Source of the DNA: Nereocystis luetkeana
Taxonomy: Eukaryota > Sar > Phaeophyceae > Laminariales > Laminariaceae
Assembly (NCBI GenBank): GCA_031213475.1
Contig: JARUPZ010000037.1
Span: forward strand, 248,001-312,000
Direction: 5' to 3'
Length of the DNA: 64,000 nucleotides
Shown here: positions 1 through 12,918 of the stretch, in pieces
Layout: the number at the start of each line of letters is the position of its first letter
Position numbering within the stretch: position 1 is the first letter of the stretch
Translations under genes and position numbers: made by a program
The notes under the pieces: model-generated
Database searches by the model: none
What the model was told of the DNA's origin: nothing
What the model saw: only the letters and a program-made list of their open reading frames with translations

Positions 1-640
1 CGCTTGGTGTCCGGCAAGGCCAACGAATATAGATGACGGCCTCGAGATATCAGGTGGGTCCATGGTCTAGGGGGCGAGAGCTCGCAAGCGGCGTCCTACG
101 GTATCCTTCCAAGCCTGAAAAAAAGTCTATATTTTGCCTTTCGAGACGGATGGAGAAGTTTTGTCTTTTGTTTTGTGCACACGAGCGGCCAATTGTTTTT
201 TTATCGTACGCCTGGTCAGCTCCCGCCACATTACACCGGCCATGGTCTGAAGACGGTGACTCTAGGGTGGGTCGGGGCCCCTCACGGGCGCTTTCTGTTC
301 ATAATTCATGACGCAGTCGTTGGTTTTGTCGATCGATGTCTGCCAAGGACTCGGAATCTCGCCGCTTCGAACCAAAGATCGGCCGGAGTTTTTCTGAAGC
401 CGATGTTGGCCCAATATCGGCCCCAGATTTGCTTTTTTCGGGCTTTTCCAAAAGTTTGGAACTTTTTTCTCTCAACGTGCCCATAGGAAGCGTGTTCTAA
501 AATATTCTGGAGGGTATCTTTGAAATTCAAACATTTTATTGATACTTCGCTTTCCCATTGGCATAGGTCTTAGTGGGAAAATATTTGCAGAAAAGGATGC
601 AACCAAGGAGGGATTGGAACCCTCAACCACACCTAGGACA
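1..640 (-). repeat. Dispersed repeat R1, copy 1, cut by the window edge
   Basis: The reverse complement of this stretch aligns over most of its length with 58740-59326. Shared blocks include the end bases CGCTTGGTGT (antisense at about 59317-59326), the stretch around the EcoRI-like GAATTC/GAATTA near 300, and AGACCTATGCCAATGG near 565. The two copies face each other at opposite ends of the window. No protein family is recognised. Bases 600-640 carry an internal-promoter-like string on the minus strand (GGTTCCAATCC), similar to a tRNA B box. Probably an unclassified mobile element. Confidence 0.7.
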
Positions 641-644
641 TTAT

Positions 645-1560
645 TTGATTTTCATGTGGGGGGTCGAAATGACTTGATTTCAGTACCGGGGGTCAAAATT
701 GACTTGGTTTCATGTTGAAATCGATAGACTCGATTTTTGTGTGGGTGGTCGGAACGGGCTTCGTTTTTAGTGTGTGGGCCGAAAATGACTTGGTTTTTTG
801 TGTTGGGGATCAAAATTGGCGTGGTTTTTGTGTTGGGGATCGAAATTGACGTGGTTTTTGTGAGGGTGGTCGAAATGGACTTGAGTTTCGCGCGCGGACC
901 GAAAATCACTTGGTTCTTGTGTAGGGGATCGAAATGGACTTGGTGTTTGTGTGGATGGTCAAATTTGACTTGATTATTGTGTTCGGTCGAAAATGACGTG
1001 GTTTTAGTGCGGGGATCGATTCACCTGTTTTTTCTATCCGGGATCGAATGGGTTTTATTTTATGTGGATGGTCGCAATAGACTTCTTATGTGAACTATGT
1101 GTTCGGCCGGAAATGACGTGGTTTAAATATGGGGATCGATTAACCTGCCTATTGTGTCGGTGGTTAAAATCGACTTGTTTTGCGGGTCCAGACCGAAAAT
1201 GACTTGATTTCTGTGAGGATCAAAATTGAATTGGTTCTTGTGGCAGTGGTCGAAATTGGCTTGGTTTTCGTGTGCCGGCCGAAAATGACTTCGTTTTCGT
1301 GTGGGTGAACCAAAAGGACTTGTTTTTGTGTAGTTGGTCGAAATTGACTTGTTTTTTGTGTTCGGCCGGAAATAACTTGGATCTTAGTGTGGAGATCGAT
1401 GCACTCTATTTGTGTGGGTGAACGAAATTGACGTGTTTTTCGTGTGGGTGGTTTAATTGACTTCGGTTTGGTGTGCGGGCCGGAAATGACTTGGCTTTTC
1501 ACCGTGATGGATCGAAATTGACTTTATTTCAGTGAGGGGTCGAAATTGGGTTTGCAAAAA
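645..1560. repeat. Degenerate minisatellite rich in GAAAATGACTTGGTTTTTGTG
   Basis: About thirty irregular units of roughly 25-35 bp built on the alternation TCGAAATTGACTTG / GTTTTTGTGTGGGG. Units differ by substitutions and small indels, so open frames across it, which read as low-complexity Lys/Thr/Ile/Ser peptides, are not genes. Confidence 0.8.
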
Positions 1561-3119
1561 AACAAATGGGACCCAACGTGAGCATGGAAACACGATGCCG
1601 GAAATATCATTGACCAGGATCAAATGCCTTCGCTACAACATAGCTGCATATAAGCTTACAACGAGTCTTTTTTACGCTCTTTAAAAATAAATAAAAAGTT
1701 GCGCAACCTCTTGCCGCAGCCCACGTACGACGCATATATGTATCATGTGCGTACTCGTATCATACGAAGTATCATGATATATCGGCATTGCAGGATAAGA
1801 CTGCACGCAACTACGGGCATATAGTGCTACCCTTTCGGCTCACTGTAACAATAACGCTCTACTGCTCTCTGTAGGAGAAGCCCGGTAGTATACAGCAGCA
1901 GCAGTAGGGCAAACAGACGTCAGTGTTTCGTACGATGATTGTGCGAACGATGTATAAGTCATATGTAAGCGTTCACGGGACGTGGGGATCGGATCCACTT
2001 GGGAGCGGCGAAAATTGCAAAAAAGCCTGCAGACTGCAGCAAGCCGAGCAAGTAGCAAAGTGTGCCTGGTGTGTAGCAGCCAATATGGCAACAGCAACGA
2101 GCAACAAGTACTCGTAGGTATATAGTTGCTGATTTCTGGCCTCTCCGCTGCTGCGAGCATCGCACTACTGCTTTACTGCTTTACTGCTGCTGCTGCTGCT
2201 GCTTTGCAGTTGTCTATCGATAGCACGCAAAAGAAGGGCACAGCAACAGCAGTAAAAATCTAGTTGTGCCGTCATAAACCAAAAATGTCAAGAGTCAAGT
2301 CAAGCAACGAAAAACGTGCGCTGTCAAGGTTGTAGGGCCGAGTATTCCACAGTAAAACCCAGTAGTTTGGTGACAACGCATGTTATGGCGAAGTTGCTGG
2401 TTGTCAAGGGGTTAAAAAACTGTCTCCTGGCGTATTTGTCACACACAGCAAGCAGCAGCAGAGCGAAGGCGTTATCTGATATCTCGGACAGGCTCCGATA
2501 TAGAGCAAGGTACAACGCGGGTGTACCACACGTGCATGGTGCTGCCTGCTGTTGATGTACTGTACTAGTAGTTAGCTGGGGGTTAGCACGCTCTCTGCGC
2601 TGCTGGTGTTGATGGCTGTTGCCCGAATCGCGCTGCTGTGTGCAACAGTGCCAACAATTTGTACGATCACACGATCGCGCACACCATCAGAGAGAGGGGG
2701 GGTGTTGTTGCGCGGTGAACAAATCTCGGTCTCAGATAAAACCAGCTAGCCACAGCAGTAAAATCGTTACCCAATCCAAGGAACCAACACTTGGCACAAC
2801 GATACAAGATTCCCCTTCGGGATGTGGGTGGCGTCAAACTATGGGATATGACAGTAAAAAAAGGGATGTTACTGTCATAGCCCATAGGCGTGATATCCGG
2901 GGTGTCGCAAGTTGAAAACGAAGACGCAGGTAGAACCCTTGCACCTCTTCTTGGAGCAAAATTGATCTCGGAGTAAATGAGTAATGGGTTACTGTATTGC
3001 TAAAAGCGAAGAGTAGTGGTCTCGTCATTGATGCTCTCGCATGTCTTGGCATATACCAGGTAGGAGGCATGGATTACTGTACTGCTCAAAGGAGAGCGTA
3101 GCACTCAGCAGAAAATTGA
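1561..3119. other. No gene recognised
   Basis: Intergenic sequence. It holds scattered CTG/CAG runs (a (CTG)n stretch near 2180-2205), and one TACCAGGTA at 3054. Open frames are short, overlap on both strands and resemble nothing known. Confidence 0.6.
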
Positions 3120-4545
3120 TGGGATGTGTATCATCCAGATATTTATCGCCTGGGTGGGATCTGTATCATCGATATATGTGTGATCCTTGATGATTTGAGC
3201 ACCTCTACCGGGTGGGGTCTGCACGATCTGCATGAACTGCACACGTTAATCGAACATACATGTACCGTGATTAACTGATGAACAGCTTTGCGTGGGCGGG
3301 TCTGCATGATCTGAAGGATCTGTACGATCTGCAGGATTTGTAAAATATAGATGTATCACCCTTTATTGGGCTAGGTGATATGCGCTTGATCTTCATGATT
3401 GCACTTGCGTGCCGGGTGGGATCTGTATGTTCTGAATGCCATGCGCATGATGTGGAGGATCTGCATGGTCTGAAGGATCTATTATCTACACACTCCAAAT
3501 AGTTTGCCCGGGGAGATATATATGTTCCATTTGCACTTGTGTGCCAGGTGAGGTCTGGTTGATCCCAGTGACATGCACATGTTTAGCCGGAATGGGATCT
3601 GTTTGGTTACGATTTTCATAGATATGTGCCTGAGTGGAATCTGCGTGATCTGTGCAGTCTGTACATTTTGACCGGGATGGAATCTGTCCTATCTGCCTGA
3701 TCTGTACACCTTTAGCGAAATAGCGTTTGTAAGATCTGCATGATCTACACATGTAGTTTATCGGTGAGTGCGCATGATCTGCAGAATCTATATAATCTGC
3801 AGGATCTGTATGATCTACCTGAGTGGAATCTGTATGATCTGTACGCCGGGATGGGGTATGTACGATCTGCATGATCCGCACATTTTTATCGGCGGGTCTG
3901 TATGATCTGCAGGATATGTATAGTCTACAGAACCTGTATGATCTGCTGGATTTCTGTATGACCTGAAGGATTAGTAAAATCTGGATACTCCACACTTGTT
4001 TACAGCATGTTTACCGGGATGGGGTCTGCATGAGGTAGATATTCACACGTATACGCCTAAGTGGGAATTTGTGTTATCTGTATGATCTGTTCATCTTGAC
4101 AGGGATGGGGTCTGTATGATCTGCATGATCCGCACATTTTCGGTGTGTTTGCATGACCTGCAGGATCTGAATTATCTGCACGACCTGTAATATTTGACAG
4201 GTGTATACCTGAGTGGGGTCGTGATGTGAGTGATCAGTACATCTTTACCGGGTGGGATCTGTATGATGAGGTAGATAATTCACACGTGTGTACCTGAGTG
4301 GGAATATGCAGAATTTCTGCGTGATCTGCAGGATCTATAAATCTGGATACTTCACACTTGTTTACATCATGTTTAGCCGGGATGGGGTCTGTATGAGGTA
4401 GATATTTGACACGTATACGCCTGAGTGGGAACTTGAATAGTGTGATCTGTGCATACATGGGATCTGCAGGATGTGTGTGATCTACCTGAGTGGAATCTGT
4501 GTGATCTGTATGATATGTTCATCTTGACCGAGATGGGGTCTGTAC
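3120..4545. repeat. Degenerate minisatellite of TGATCTGYA-type units
   Basis: More than 1.4 kb of short units around GATCTG(C/T)A(T/G)GATCTG, interspersed with longer modules ending in CACACTTGTTTAC and GGGATGGGGTCTG. Larger modules recur about every 150-350 bp, for example near 4010, 4100 and 4370, which points to layered amplification. Read on the minus strand it gives Asp/His/Thr/Ser-rich peptides; these are by-products of the repeat. Confidence 0.8.
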
Positions 4546-4735
4546 GTACAAAATGAGGCCTCTCGTACTGAAACCAGGGAAATCGTATCATTCACTCCCG
4601 CTGAAAAAAAGTTTGAGGGCGTGCCACGCGCTCCAGAGCGTACGGATCGCGCCCGGACCTCGACCAACGTATCCGGCCGGGCTTCCCGTACCGACTACCT
4701 GGCATTTTGCCCAAAAAAAGCCGCATGTCTTTATC
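4543..4735 (+). repeat. Inverted repeat pair R2, left arm
   Basis: About 190 bp whose reverse complement is found at 8487-8695. Shared features are the CTCGTA...GAAACCAGGGAAATCG block, the CGCTCCAGAG block, and the GGCCGGGCTTC block. Poly-A in this copy faces poly-T in the other. The two arms differ by many substitutions, so they are old copies of a dispersed element rather than a recent palindrome. Confidence 0.65.
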
Positions 4736-5579
4736 ACGCATCACATATTCTCAATATGATTGTTTAATTTGCAAATGTGCAGCGAAGGCAGTGTAGCCGC
4801 CACATGACGGCACACCATCCAAGATAGGAAATTGAAAATATCCACAAGCACGTAAACGAAGTTATATAGACAAAGAAGCGAGAACCAACAACCCGCCCCG
4901 CCCCCGGCCCCCGGCACTCCCAAGAAGCATAGAGCAAAAATGTGCTGCCCATAGAAATGGCCGGTTTCAAACTGCCGAGCATGTGTTTCAACGCACAACA
5001 GGCTGTGCGGTGTTGCTGCTCCATACTGCTATCGGTCGTACCAAGTAAATGCTCACTGTTGTCTCGCTCCCCCTCTGCAACTGCTCTCCCAAAAACCTAC
5101 AGCTCGCTGCTGCTCCTGCCCTTGCCTCTTGCCCCCGTACCTGCCTTCTCCCCTCGCAAGGGACAAGACCTCCCCACCAAGCATATTATACACAGAAGTA
5201 TCGAATAACAACCCGTTGTCTACATAAATGGTTGGGTTGAAGAAATTGACGGTTTTGGCGGCAATCAATGGTCGCGATCTCTCCACCGGGGGTGCAATCT
5301 CATGTCAGCAATTCCCCGCAAAGATATCGGAACCAATACTCTGACCTTGGACTGCACAGTATTCCGAGATATCAGCGATACATCATGTGATACATCGGAA
5401 AATCAACCACGGGTATATCTCAAAATAGACACGGAGAGGTTCAATGATATACCTGTCACATCCTATATTCTTGGGATAGCGGCGGCGGCCCTGCTGTCTA
5501 ATCTGCCGTTGCCGCCGCCGTCTATTTGCTGTTGCTCCTAACAACCGCGTGTGCAAGTGCGGCGTGTGTGTGCATTTTG
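4736..5579. other. No gene recognised
   Basis: C-rich and CTG-rich stretch. It includes a GC-rich inverted segment of (GGC)n-like and (GCC)n-like sequence near 5475-5525. Short frames overlap on both strands with no family resemblance. Confidence 0.5.
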
Positions 5580-6260
5580 AACGTATCAAATATCTTCGGT
5601 ACGGCCTCGATACCGGTACAGTATCCGGCAAGTCGGTAAGGTTCGGTACGGCCTTGATACCAACCCCCCACACTTCGGTAAGGTTCGGTACGGCCCCGAT
5701 ACCGGTACCCGACACTTCGGTAAGGTTCGGTACGAACTCGATACCGGTACCAGGCATTTCGGTGAGTACGGTACGCCCACTCAGATATACCGCGGGTACC
5801 GGTATACCTTTCACCAAAATACCGGGGGTGCCGGCAATCGTTTGGTGATGCCTCAGTACCCTACCAAAAACTCCGGTATGGTGTGGTACTAACTCGATAC
5901 GGTTACACTGTACTTCGTTAAACTCCGTGCGAACTCAATTCCGGTGCCTGACATTTCGGTAAGTATGATAGGACCTGAATACCGCTACCCGGCACCTCTG
6001 GAAGTGCGTTACGCCCACACAAACATACCCCGGGTACCGGTATACCCTCGACCATAATACCGGGGGTACCGGTGTTTGTACGGTACGACCTCAATACCCT
6101 ACCGAATACTCCCGTAAGGTCCGGTACGAACTCAACACCGGTATCCGACATTTCGGCACGTTCGGTGCGACCCCAATACCGGTACCCGATAATTCCGGGG
6201 GTTCGGTACGACAACCGAAAATAACCCGGGTACCGGTATATCCTACCGACCATCCCGTCG
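5580..6260. repeat. GGTTCGGTACGG...GATACCGGTACC minisatellite
   Basis: Degenerate units of about 55-65 bp in which TAAGGTTCGGTACG is followed by GATACCGGTACC, with a CACTTCGG spacer. GGTACC and ACCGGT palindromes recur throughout. Long open frames on both strands reflect the repeat and are not called as genes. Confidence 0.8.
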
Positions 6261-6529
6261 TATTTTTATAGAGAAATGGTCCTGTTGACCCTGGCACTAA
6301 ATACCCAGGGGAGTCACCGAACTATACCCTATATATGTCCTTGACGGACACTGTAATAACTAATGGAGAACACGCGCCACCGACGTATGAAGTACACACG
6401 ATACCTTGCAATGATCATTACTATTAATAATAATGCCTTCCCGTTGTAGCAGGTATATAGTAGCTACGTACATATGTACGCATACGCATACCAGGTTAAG
6501 TGACAGCAATGTTTCACAGATGTTCCCAG

Positions 6530-7060
6530 TACCGTACCTGAGAGTAATGTAAGCTTTTCGAGAGAAAATATTCGTAGGTACTTCGATATTCAACGTATTC
6601 GGGTTGATGTACTGCAGATACTGCGAGTACTCGCAGTATTTTTACGCTCAGTACCGCGTATACTTCCAGACTTGCAGTCTTTCGGGTTCGATACTGTGGA
6701 TACTCCCTGTTCTTCGCGTATTGCAGGGTTGTGCACTGTGGGTACTGCAAGTACTGGCAGTATTCGTCCGTTGGTACTGCTCGTACTGCGAGTAACTCAC
6801 AGTATCAAAATACTCTCAATATGCGCATTCTACCATCTGTGCACCGTTTCGATCATTCCATCCCCCTATTCACAGGTGGTCCCACGAGTGGGAGTTGGAG
6901 CAATTTCTCCCGGGGGGGGGGACTAGAGTACTCAAGAGTACTGGGAGTGTATCACAGTAATCATGGCTCAATACTCTGGATACTCTTCAGTATTGCCAAT
7001 ATTTCGGACGTTTACACTGCGGGTAGTGTTTTTTTCTCGGGGTCCTCAAGTTTTCAATGT
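6530..7060. repeat. Dispersed CGAGTACTCGCAGTATT repeat block, copy 1
   Basis: Short, partly palindromic units around GTACTGCGAGTACTCGCAGTA. A longer conserved tail contains CTGTGCACCGTTTCGA and GAGTTGGAGCAA. The same arrangement recurs at 9770-10195, and a small piece at 7775-7930. The shared tail shows that the blocks are copies of one element and not independent microsatellites. Confidence 0.7.
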
Positions 7061-7189
7061 ATCTGGATTGCTGACGTGTGTATGCTGTGACCGTCATACC
7101 CATTGTCTAAACTCCTTGCTGCATTTTACTACGTACAGGAGTAGAATCTCTGTGTTGTGGTTTTGTTACAACAGCAATTGTATTTAGGA

Positions 7190-7245
7190 CGAAAAATCGG
7201 CACGGACACTGGGTGTGCTGGATGTGGACGGGTAGGAATAACAAA
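7190..7245 (+). repeat. R5 motif: CACGGACACTGGGTGTGCTGGATG
   Basis: A roughly 45-bp sequence, GGACACTGGGTGTGCTGGAT followed by a GACGGGTAG string. It is also present near 27886-27930 (+), 33326-33365 (+) and 21776-21822 (-). All four share the core with a few changes and are followed by AT-rich sequence with a GGTTTAA/GGGTTAA-like string. It is likely the conserved end of a dispersed mobile element. Confidence 0.6.
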
Positions 7246-7261
7246 GGCGTTTCTCGGGGTT

Positions 7262-7690
7262 TTTGCCGCAGAATTTATTCCGCGGTTCTGTGCGGGATGT
7301 AAATCCCGTTCCCGCACAAACGCGTCCCGCCCGAAGTATATTATCTCGTGCCCGCACAAACACGTCCCGCACAGAAAGAGGGAAAAAACACGCCGCAACT
7401 GACCATTCTACACAAAACCTCATGAACAAAGACAAGCCACGAAAGACGAAATAGGGCTGCGTTTCTTATGAGGTTCGTGAAGGCGTCGGATGCCCCACAC
7501 AGCAGTCGAAGACAGTCAGAAACCCCGCAGTCCCGTGGTGAATGAGAAATCCCGTGCACGCACGAACGCATCCCGCACGAATTATATTATCCTGCTCCCG
7601 CGGCACGGAAAAGTGTAAATCCCATTCCCGCGAACAAACACGTCCCGCGGTGGCTACATCCCATACGAATAGTATCGTTCAGTCCCGAGG
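7262..7690. repeat. CCCGCACAAACGCGTCCCGC repeats
   Basis: Several imperfect units of about 30-40 bp with CCCG(C/T)ACAAACACGTCCCGCAC. Both strands show short open frames that are low-complexity. Confidence 0.65.
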
Positions 7691-8486
7691 TCTCTGAGTC
7701 ACGCGAGATATCGTCTCGGAGTAGAAAAGGCATCCCGAGGAATGTCCTAGAAATAACGGTTCAATGTGAACAAAACACACTGCTCATCTTCAATACTCGC
7801 CGTATTTTGGCCTTCACTGCTGCTCATACTCCCACTACTCGCAGTGTCTAGGCCGCCAGTACCGCAATACTCTCAGCACTCGGAATACGAAAGGTACTCG
7901 ATACTGTACTCCAAATAATCCCGAATCGCACTGTCAGTACCAACAGCCAAACCTGATTTCTGTACCGTATCAGTAGACGGCAGACGGCAGGCGACATACG
8001 ACACAAACGTCATAGATTGCACCAGTAGCCGCCAGCACCCTCCACACCTTGTGAGAAAACCACACGCCATAAACAGTACCAGGTATCATACAACTGGAAA
8101 AACAGTGGTTGAAAGTTGCTGGACAGGGTAAGAACAGCACGATGTATATCACGACACCGCAACACTATCCTGTATCACGCTGAAGCACCAAGTCTGTACG
8201 GCGGCCTGAAAATACCGATATACTGCTTGCTGCTTGCACTGACTGCACGGAATACAATCTAGAGCGGTGACTCACTTTGCACATGCATATATATCGTACT
8301 CGTACGGAGCAGTAGCATACAATAGTAGTCTATCGTACCTCACCAACGTACACCTGGTATCACAGCAGTGTATTACAACACACCCCCGGTGGTAATAGTT
8401 TGAGTTTCGGATTTCAATCACCTCGGGGTGGTATCCTGAGCGGTGTGGTATATGTTTACGTGATGTTTGTCAAATTTTCGTATTTT
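7691..8486. other. No gene recognised
   Basis: Contains a partial copy (7775-7930) of the CGAGTACTCGCAGTATT block, one TACCAGGTA (8077) and a GC-rich inverted motif ACCCCCGGTGGT / CGGGGTGGT at 8373-8432 like those near 15690 and 19014. Confidence 0.5.
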
Positions 8487-8695
8487 TGCCAACTTTTCTC
8501 TTCGTACCAAACACTTTTCGGCAAAAAACCTAATGCTCGGGCACATGAAGCCCGGCCGGACACATTGGCCGAGGTCTCGGCGCGATCCGTGCACTCTGGA
8601 GCGCGTGGCAGGCGCTCATTTTTTTTTTTTTCGGCGGGAGTGGATAAGACGATTTCCCTGGTTTCGATACGAGAGGCATTATTTCGTCCGTGCGT
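8487..8695 (-). repeat. Inverted repeat pair R2, right arm
   Basis: Reverse-complement partner of 4543-4735. It carries a poly-T run where the other arm has poly-A, which would fit an old retroposed sequence. The open frames through it are repeat-derived. Confidence 0.65.
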
Positions 8696-9769
8696 ATCGG
8701 TAAATTGTCGTCTGTTTTCTTCACACCAGGTACACAACAGACAATCGCAGATCTTATCGTTCCAACGCTGCCGCCCACTCGCCGTGCGTGTGCGACACAC
8801 CCATATGCGCAGTATTGCTGTGGCTCGTTGTGTTTGTCGGAGCCTGCCGTCCGTATTTCACCATCTGCCTTTCCAAGTACCATATTTTGTTTCATACCTG
8901 GTACTTTTTTTACGTACAAACCCAGGCTGGCGTACCAGTTAACCTGCATCATCATCACCTCTCTCCCTGCTGCTTCTTCTGCCGCTGCGTGCTGCTGTGT
9001 GTGATCCAACAATGCCACTGCTCCAGCTGTGCTCGGCACAGTGCGCCAACAGTAGAAGTAGGCAGCATACTGTACGCATGCACTCTCAGTACTACAGCAA
9101 TGTTTGTTGTTGTCATCGGCATTTGGCCTATGCACATACATACCTACCTGCTGCTGTGTGTGACCGGCATTTTTTGCTCCATACCGATCCCTGGATCCTG
9201 GATTGTGTACTACTCGTACCTTCGTCGAGTCCAGTACAACCAGTCGGTCGTAGCATCGTGTACTGCAGCATTCATACAAAAATACTTACAGGAGCAGTAG
9301 TTACTGACTGTTGTGTGTCCTGCGTACTCCTGACCGATAGGCCCTAGAGCCAGCTGAAAGAGCACAGCAGTACACGTTCCTTTGTCGCAGTACGCGTATC
9401 CTCTGCGGCTCTTATAGAGTGGCATTTTACAGCAGTACAAGCTACTCTAAAAGATCCTGCAATGTGTTTTACTTGACGAAAAAAACATACTGGTACATGT
9501 ATAGTTGGTGATAAGTGTGATAACCTGCACTTGATTCTATCTGCGCTACCGGGGTTCCACCCTCACCATCCACGATTATTTTTTAATTTTCACCTTTCCT
9601 TTTATTTTGTACCGGTACACCCCCACCTTGCTTTTTTCTGACCTACCAGGCACTATATTTATACGTACTACTAGTTGTGTGTTTTTACGCAAGGAAGACC
9701 GCGGAGTTTGGGCGCGCTCATGTGTGGCGTGCGTACATACCTCAACCTTTCACAGCTACTTGCTCCCAA
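8696..9769. other. No gene recognised
   Basis: Long but unremarkable open frames on both strands (for example minus 8530-9279) overlap each other and read as compositionally mixed peptides without family features. CAG and CTG runs are common. A TACCTGGTA lies at 8895. Confidence 0.5.
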
Positions 9770-10195
9770 TACTTGGGACTAAATATGTTCGAGACAAAAC
9801 TACTGTAGGTACTTCGTGCTTTCTCGCAGTATGAGTGCTTCGGGTATCTCGAGGTTCTCTGTACTGATGCGGGCACTGCAAGTACCGGGTATACTTTCGT
9901 CCGTTGTGTTCGTACTGCGAGAACTCGCAGTACCGAAATACTCTCAATATGTTCAGTAATACTTGGAGTACGAAGTATACTTCGATCGTCTGTGCACCGT
10001 GTCGACAATTCTCAGGCCCAGTGTTCGGCACAAATCACTCACAGATAGATGGTTCGACGAGTTGGAGTTGGAGCAAATTACTTTCTTCGCTGGGGACAAC
10101 TCGAAAATAGTTGAAGCACTGGCAGTATTTCGGGAATATGTACCGCGAGGAGTATTTACTGCGAGTACTCTCAGTATCTCGACGTTCTCCTTATT
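9770..10195. repeat. Dispersed CGAGTACTCGCAGTATT repeat block, copy 2
   Basis: Same organisation as 6530-7060, including the CGTCTGTGCACCGTGTCGA and GAGTTGGAGTTGGAGCAA strings, so the two blocks are homologous copies. Confidence 0.7.
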
Positions 10196-11915
10196 TTTAC
10201 CCTGAGCGCCAAGAAACATTTATTTTGCGGGAATAAATTTTGTATGTTGTGCTAGATTTTACTCAGCCGGTCACAAATTATCATGACAATGTCGCAACCA
10301 CGACCTCGCGCAACTTTTTGTACTTACGTTTAAGCCTCACAAGCATTGAATTGATCGCCGCGAGTCACTGTTCAGGATCAATATCCACTTACTACCCATA
10401 CCTGGTATACCCTCGATATTATTGTTGTAGCATTAATAGTAACGATCCCACACTATTCCCACAAACAGCGGTACATATAGTCTGTGGTCGAAAATGTGTG
10501 TGTGTGTTCTTCGGGTGGATGCAGTTAATTACCTGGTATGTAGTTCTAAACCGAGAGGTGTGCAGGTAATTCAAACGACGAGTACTATTTCTTGCGCCAC
10601 TCCCCTAGGCACGTTCCGGAGGGGAACCTTGTACCCCGTACCACTGGTGATTAAGTGGGTGGTCGTTTGGGGGTTCAAGTTATTCACCCCCAGGTGGTAA
10701 AGTGTAGGGGTGTGCTAAGGTTTGGAGTGTACTCGATACCATGCATGCCGTAGCCGTCTAGTCGTTTGACCATAGACCCGCGCATCCCTGCAAATGCCGG
10801 GACGGAGCACGCCGGGTTTTCACCGACCAGGCAGATATTGCTTGCATCAAGCGCGAAGCGCCGTGAGGTGCCGTGAGGTGCTAGGCGAGTCGCATGAAGG
10901 GTGAGCTGCGTCTTACGAAGAACCGCTTGCGGGGCGTACTTGCGTGCGAATTACAGCTCCAATACGCACCTGCATGCTGATTTATTTTCCGGTGTGGCCT
11001 TTTCCAGAGGCAGCAGTGGGGGTACTACCAGGTATGTAACTACCTGGTAGGGGGGATGTAACAGTGGTTGGGTACTTGAACGTTTTCAATCACGATGAGA
11101 CAACACCAACTACTCCCATCTCCCACCGTCTACCATCCACCAACGGAGTAAGGCACACATGTTCCCGACAGATACAAATATCCTGCTGCGCGGGTTCGCA
11201 TTGATAGCGACAACTACAGTACTATACCTGGTATACACTTATTAATAGGTAGACAAGACGTCCGAAACGAATAATGTGCCGCGCGGCGACTGTTTTCACC
11301 GTGTGCTCGACATCGCGACGTTCGTCCGGTGCGAAGTCTGAGAGCCAGATTGTTCAAGGATGCCATACGAGTATGCAAACACAAGGAAAGAGGAAAACTG
11401 GTCTGGAATGCGATTGCTTGCACAACACACGGACTACTCACGGGAACTGGCTCATCTGGTGACACTGCTGTGGGGATAGCTCAGGGTGTGTGGTATACAC
11501 CGTACCCCGGGTGATTCTCTCGTGTGGTCGTGAAGGATTTTAATAGTCACCCGGGTGGAATACTGCTGTAAGGGTGTGGTATACACGATGGGGCGTGTTG
11601 TATCTGGTGCACTGCTGCTGCCATACCAGTATACGATAAGCTACCGCCCGTCATCGTAACAGCAACAGCAGTACGAGTTCGATAGAGAGAAATGTGTACC
11701 TGGTATCTATTTCCACGGACGCCTATTATTATACCAGAGTGCGTATCAGATCGCTCGGCGTTGCATCCTCCCTGTCGTCGGAAAAATCGGGTTGGAATTT
11801 CGTCCAAGGGGTGTGCTTTTCGCCTGGTTCACTTGCTACCAGCACCAGGTATCATAGATGCATGTACCTTGTGGTATTAATATTAGCAGCAGCAAATACT
11901 GACGAAACCACATCC

Positions 11916-11948
<33 letters not shown>

Positions 11949-12918
11949 TCAGAAGTCAGCCTGGCAGCATTTTTTACCTGTTGCTGCTGCATATGACAAC
12001 AACATCAAGCATCAGACACGGGGCACCAGTGCAAAAACAGAACGCCGCAACCCGACGCAACTGGGAAAACAACAACGAGGTCATGCAGCAGCACAGGACA
12101 GAGCAGACACTGCTACTCTGTTGCACAGAACAACAGCAAACACCAGCGCTGACAGCTGTACCACGAATGAATGTCTCAAGAGACCGTCTGAGATTGACAG
12201 CAGTTGCATGAAGTACACGAGCCGCAATCTCATCAATGGAAGGGTTATATCACATCACCTGCAGTAGTCGCGGACCTGCTGATATGCTCTCGCCACAGGC
12301 TGTCGGTGATGTACACTGGTACTGCTGTAGGCGTCGAAGCCGAGACCCGTTTGGTAACTTGACGCTCGTAGCACTGGATGACACTCCGGTTCTCGAACGA
12401 CGGTTCTCGAACGTCTGGGACGCAAAACTACTCCCTGTGCGACGAAAAGCACCCCACAATAGCAGTCCCCTCAAAAGTATTTTTTGCGGCCAGCGAGGCC
12501 TGGTGTTTCAAGATCACAGGAGGGGGGCGTGGTTCAGTCGGGGTGGAGGCCCAACGACGGCGGCAGCGTGCAGCACCGTAAGACCGTAAGTGCACTACGC
12601 GTGTATACAAGTAGTTGAGTCTGGAGTAGTTGATCACGTCATCTTAAAGATAGCGCCCATAAAATAAATGTGTTCTCCCTGTTCTCCCATTTCTCCCTGT
12701 TCTCCCATTGTTTTCCAAAGGATAGGGATGCATCCAGATTTCAGATAATTTTCCTGATGATTATTCCCGTGGCCCGATTCTCCTCGCACCCTCTGCCCTG
12801 GTATGTTTAGTTTTCGTGTTCTGTCGACTTTTTCTCCGAAGTCGTCCATTTCGTTTTCTCCTAATCTGGTACGATTGTCTGTTGTAGATTATTATAAACA
12901 GTCCAGATATTGATATTA
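10196..12918. other. No gene recognised; dense in TACC(A/T)GGTA words
   Basis: Six copies of the 9-bp word lie here (10399, 10530, 11026, 11041, 11225, 11697). The pair at 11026 and 11041 is inverted, with 6 bp between. GC-rich fold-back strings such as CACCCCCAGGTGGTA (10672-10686) also occur. Open frames are short and unremarkable. Confidence 0.5.
11917..11947. repeat. (CAG)n microsatellite
   Basis: About ten uninterrupted CAG triplets. Similar CAG/CTG tracts recur near 2180, 22260, 22310, 54604 and 55580, and give poly-Ala, poly-Ser or poly-Leu frames. Confidence 0.9.

Noticed and set aside
600-640. tRNA gene on the minus strand
   Set aside because: Only a B-box-like string; no A box, acceptor or anticodon arm.
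3271-3995. His/Asp/Thr-rich minus-strand frames
   Set aside because: Translation of the TGATCTG minisatellite; composition follows the DNA unit.
8530-9279. 249-codon minus-strand frame
   Set aside because: Crosses the R2 repeat arm and CAG tracts, overlaps equally long plus frames, and shows no family motif.
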